A stretch of 64,000 nt of DNA, taken from Aedes albopictus (Eukaryota > Arthropoda > Insecta > Diptera > Culicidae). This document shows positions 62,270 to 64,000 of the stretch, in pieces. Within the stretch, counting starts at the first letter, position 1. The number at the start of each line of letters is the position of its first letter. Position numbers and translations under genes: made by a program. The notes beneath the pieces were generated by a model, which was not told the origin of the DNA, ran no database searches, and worked only from the letters and a program-made list of their open reading frames with translations. The stretch covers positions 79,501,734 through 79,565,733 of the forward strand of contig NC_085136.1 in assembly GCF_035046485.1 (NCBI RefSeq), in the 5' to 3' direction.

Positions 62270-64000
62270 TCCTTGGAGGACTTATTGGCAGAATTCCTGA
62301 TAGAATCCCTGAATAAACTTCTGAAGAAACTGCTGGAGGGTTTCCTGAAGGAATCCTTGGAAAAAATTTAGGCAACTTCTAGGAAAAATACCAAGCAAAA
62401 TATCTGGAGAAATCCCTACACAAAATTAGAAAGAAAATCCCGTGTGAAGTTCCTGCAGGAATCCTAGGATAAGTCATAAAACAATCACTGGAGGAAACCC
62501 TTGATGCAATCCCAAAAGAATTTCTGAACGAGTTTTTTGACAAATTTTTGAATGAATCCCTGAGGGACTTTCTTAAGAAATACCCTTAAACATCCCTGGA
62601 AAAACACAGTGGAAGTTCTAAAAAAAAGTAATGAATAACTTCTTGAAAGGCTTCTTGGAAAAAAAGGATCTAAGGATATATTCCTGGAAGAATCGCAAGA
62701 CGAATTTAAGAAAAAAAAAACCCTTTGCAGGTACTGTAGGGAGTATTCTTGGAGGAATTTATGGATAGAATCCTGAACAAATCCGTGGATGAACTACTAA
62801 AGGATTTCTTGAAGATAATAGTGAAGGAATTCCTGGATGACCTCTTGAAGGATTTCCTGACTCCTGTATGAACTTTAAAAATATATATCTTAAAGCATTA
62901 CAATGCAAATCGCTGAATGAATTCCTCTAGAAATCCTTGAAGTAATTCAGAAGAATCTTCCGGTAATCCTGGAGAAATTCTTTGATGAACCCCTGGAAAA
63001 GATGATGCAAAGATGTCTAAAATTTCAGAAGAAACCTCTGAAATTTTTTTGATGAGATCCCGACAGGATTTTTTTAAGGAATCACTATAGGTATTTCTGG
63101 ATCGATGTCTGGAAAAATTTCTAGAGGAATCCCTGAAGCAATTTTAGGGTGCTAATCTGGAAGAATCCCTGGAGAAATCCCTGGAGGAACTCCTGGAAAA
63201 TCCCTAGGGGAATACCAGCTGGAATTCCTACAGGAATCCCTACAGTAATTCTTGGAGGAATGCCTGGAGGTATTACTGAAGGAATGCATGGAGCAAGCCA
63301 TGGAGGAACGGCTGGAGGAATTTCTGAAGAAATGCTTAGAGGAATCCCTAGAGGAATCTTTGGTGGTATACCAGACGAAATCCCAGAGGAAACCCTGGAA
63401 CTCCTGGAAGAAATTTCGGGATAAATCCCTGGAGAAATCCCTGGAAGAATTTCGGAAGGTATCTCTAAAGGATTTCCTGAAGGAACTTCTGTAGAAATTT
63501 CTGGAAGAATGCCTGGAGGAGTTCCTTAATCGATTCCTAGAGGAATTCCTGAAAAAATTGCTGGAGAAATTGTTGAAGGAAGTTTCTGGAAGTTCCTGGA
63601 GGAATCCCTATACAAATCCCTTGAGGAATTCATGGGGAAATTACTGTAGGAATTTCTGGAAAAAAATCTCTAATAAATTTCTGTAGCAATTCTTGAAGGA
63701 ATTCCCGGAGGAGTCCCTGGAGGAATTCCTGGATTAAATCCTGCAGGCATTTCTGGAGGAATGCTTGGGGGGGATTACCTGGAGTAATTCCTGGAGAAAT
63801 GCTGAAGGAATATCTAGAGAAATCCGTATAAAAATCCCATAAGGAATTCCAGGAGGAATCCCTGCAGGCAGGAGGAATTCTTCGAGGAATCTCTAGAGGG
63901 ACTCCTAGAGGAATCTTTGGAGGAATTCCACGAGAATTTACTAGTTGAATTTCTGGAAGAATCTCTAGGGGAATTTCAGGAGGAATCTCTAGGGGAATTC
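62270..64000. repeat. Long GGAGGAATTCCTGGA low-complexity tract
   Basis: Runs to the window edge. Degenerate units such as GGAATCCCTGGAGGAATTCC, mainly 12 and 15 bp, with central GGAATTCC palindromes. Frames of 80-90 codons here encode only Gly/Ile/Pro or Leu/Glu/Lys repeats. Confidence 0.75.

Overview
The window looks like a chromosomal segment of an Aedes mosquito. It is AT-rich and intron-bearing, and is mostly transposable elements of types common in Aedes: Feilai-like tRNA-derived SINEs ending in GAA triplets, L1/Tx1-type and I/Jockey/LOA-type LINEs, a mag-like Ty3/gypsy element, copia debris, many foldback MITEs, and long degenerate GGAATTCC-rich low-complexity tracts. Species assignment is inference from these families, not from a marker gene.

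Layout. 1-2460: eroded LINE (minus). 2498-22100: mainly MITEs, minisatellites and low-complexity repeats, with one promoter-like 5' exon on the minus strand (10875-11406). 22150-22452: a possible plus-strand promoter and first exon. 22830-29640: more MITEs and a 1.8-kb LINE-like insertion with a 20-bp target duplication. 29642-36306: a second copy of the LINE seen at the left edge, bounded by a 31-bp direct repeat and interrupted by a nearly intact 4.5-kb L1/Tx1-type LINE. 36307-42080: MITEs and a copia remnant that is itself riddled with MITEs.

Host genes. A plus-strand gene of unknown function has two visible exons (42916-43038 and 43104-44936). It converges on a small three-LIM-domain gene on the minus strand (exons 58591-58806, 45984-46217, 45843-45926; poly(A) signal 45703-45708). 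The LIM gene has a 12.4-kb intron.

Most notable region. Inside that intron lie (a) a 2.07-kb segment bounded by inverted TACCCAAGTAACAC termini that carries a two-exon, correctly spliced-looking coding fragment, and (b) a nested pair of very young LTR retrotransposons. The outer one is a TRIM-like 1.28-kb element with identical 84-bp LTRs, a GATAT target duplication and no plausible protein. The inner one is a 4.94-kb mag-like element with identical 175-bp LTRs and a CTGCT target duplication. Both share LTR termini, primer-binding-site position and a leader packed with tandem hairpins (7 units outer, 9 inner). The inner element has two short GT...AG segments (62 and 58 bp) that break gag-pro from pol and would restore the frame if spliced out. 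It has also lost the catalytic part of reverse transcriptase, although its LTRs are identical. This suggests splicing-controlled Pol expression and mobilisation in trans; both are testable inferences.

59830-64000 is low-complexity GGAATTCC repeat with two Feilai-type SINEs, one split by a MITE and the other inserted in a MITE.
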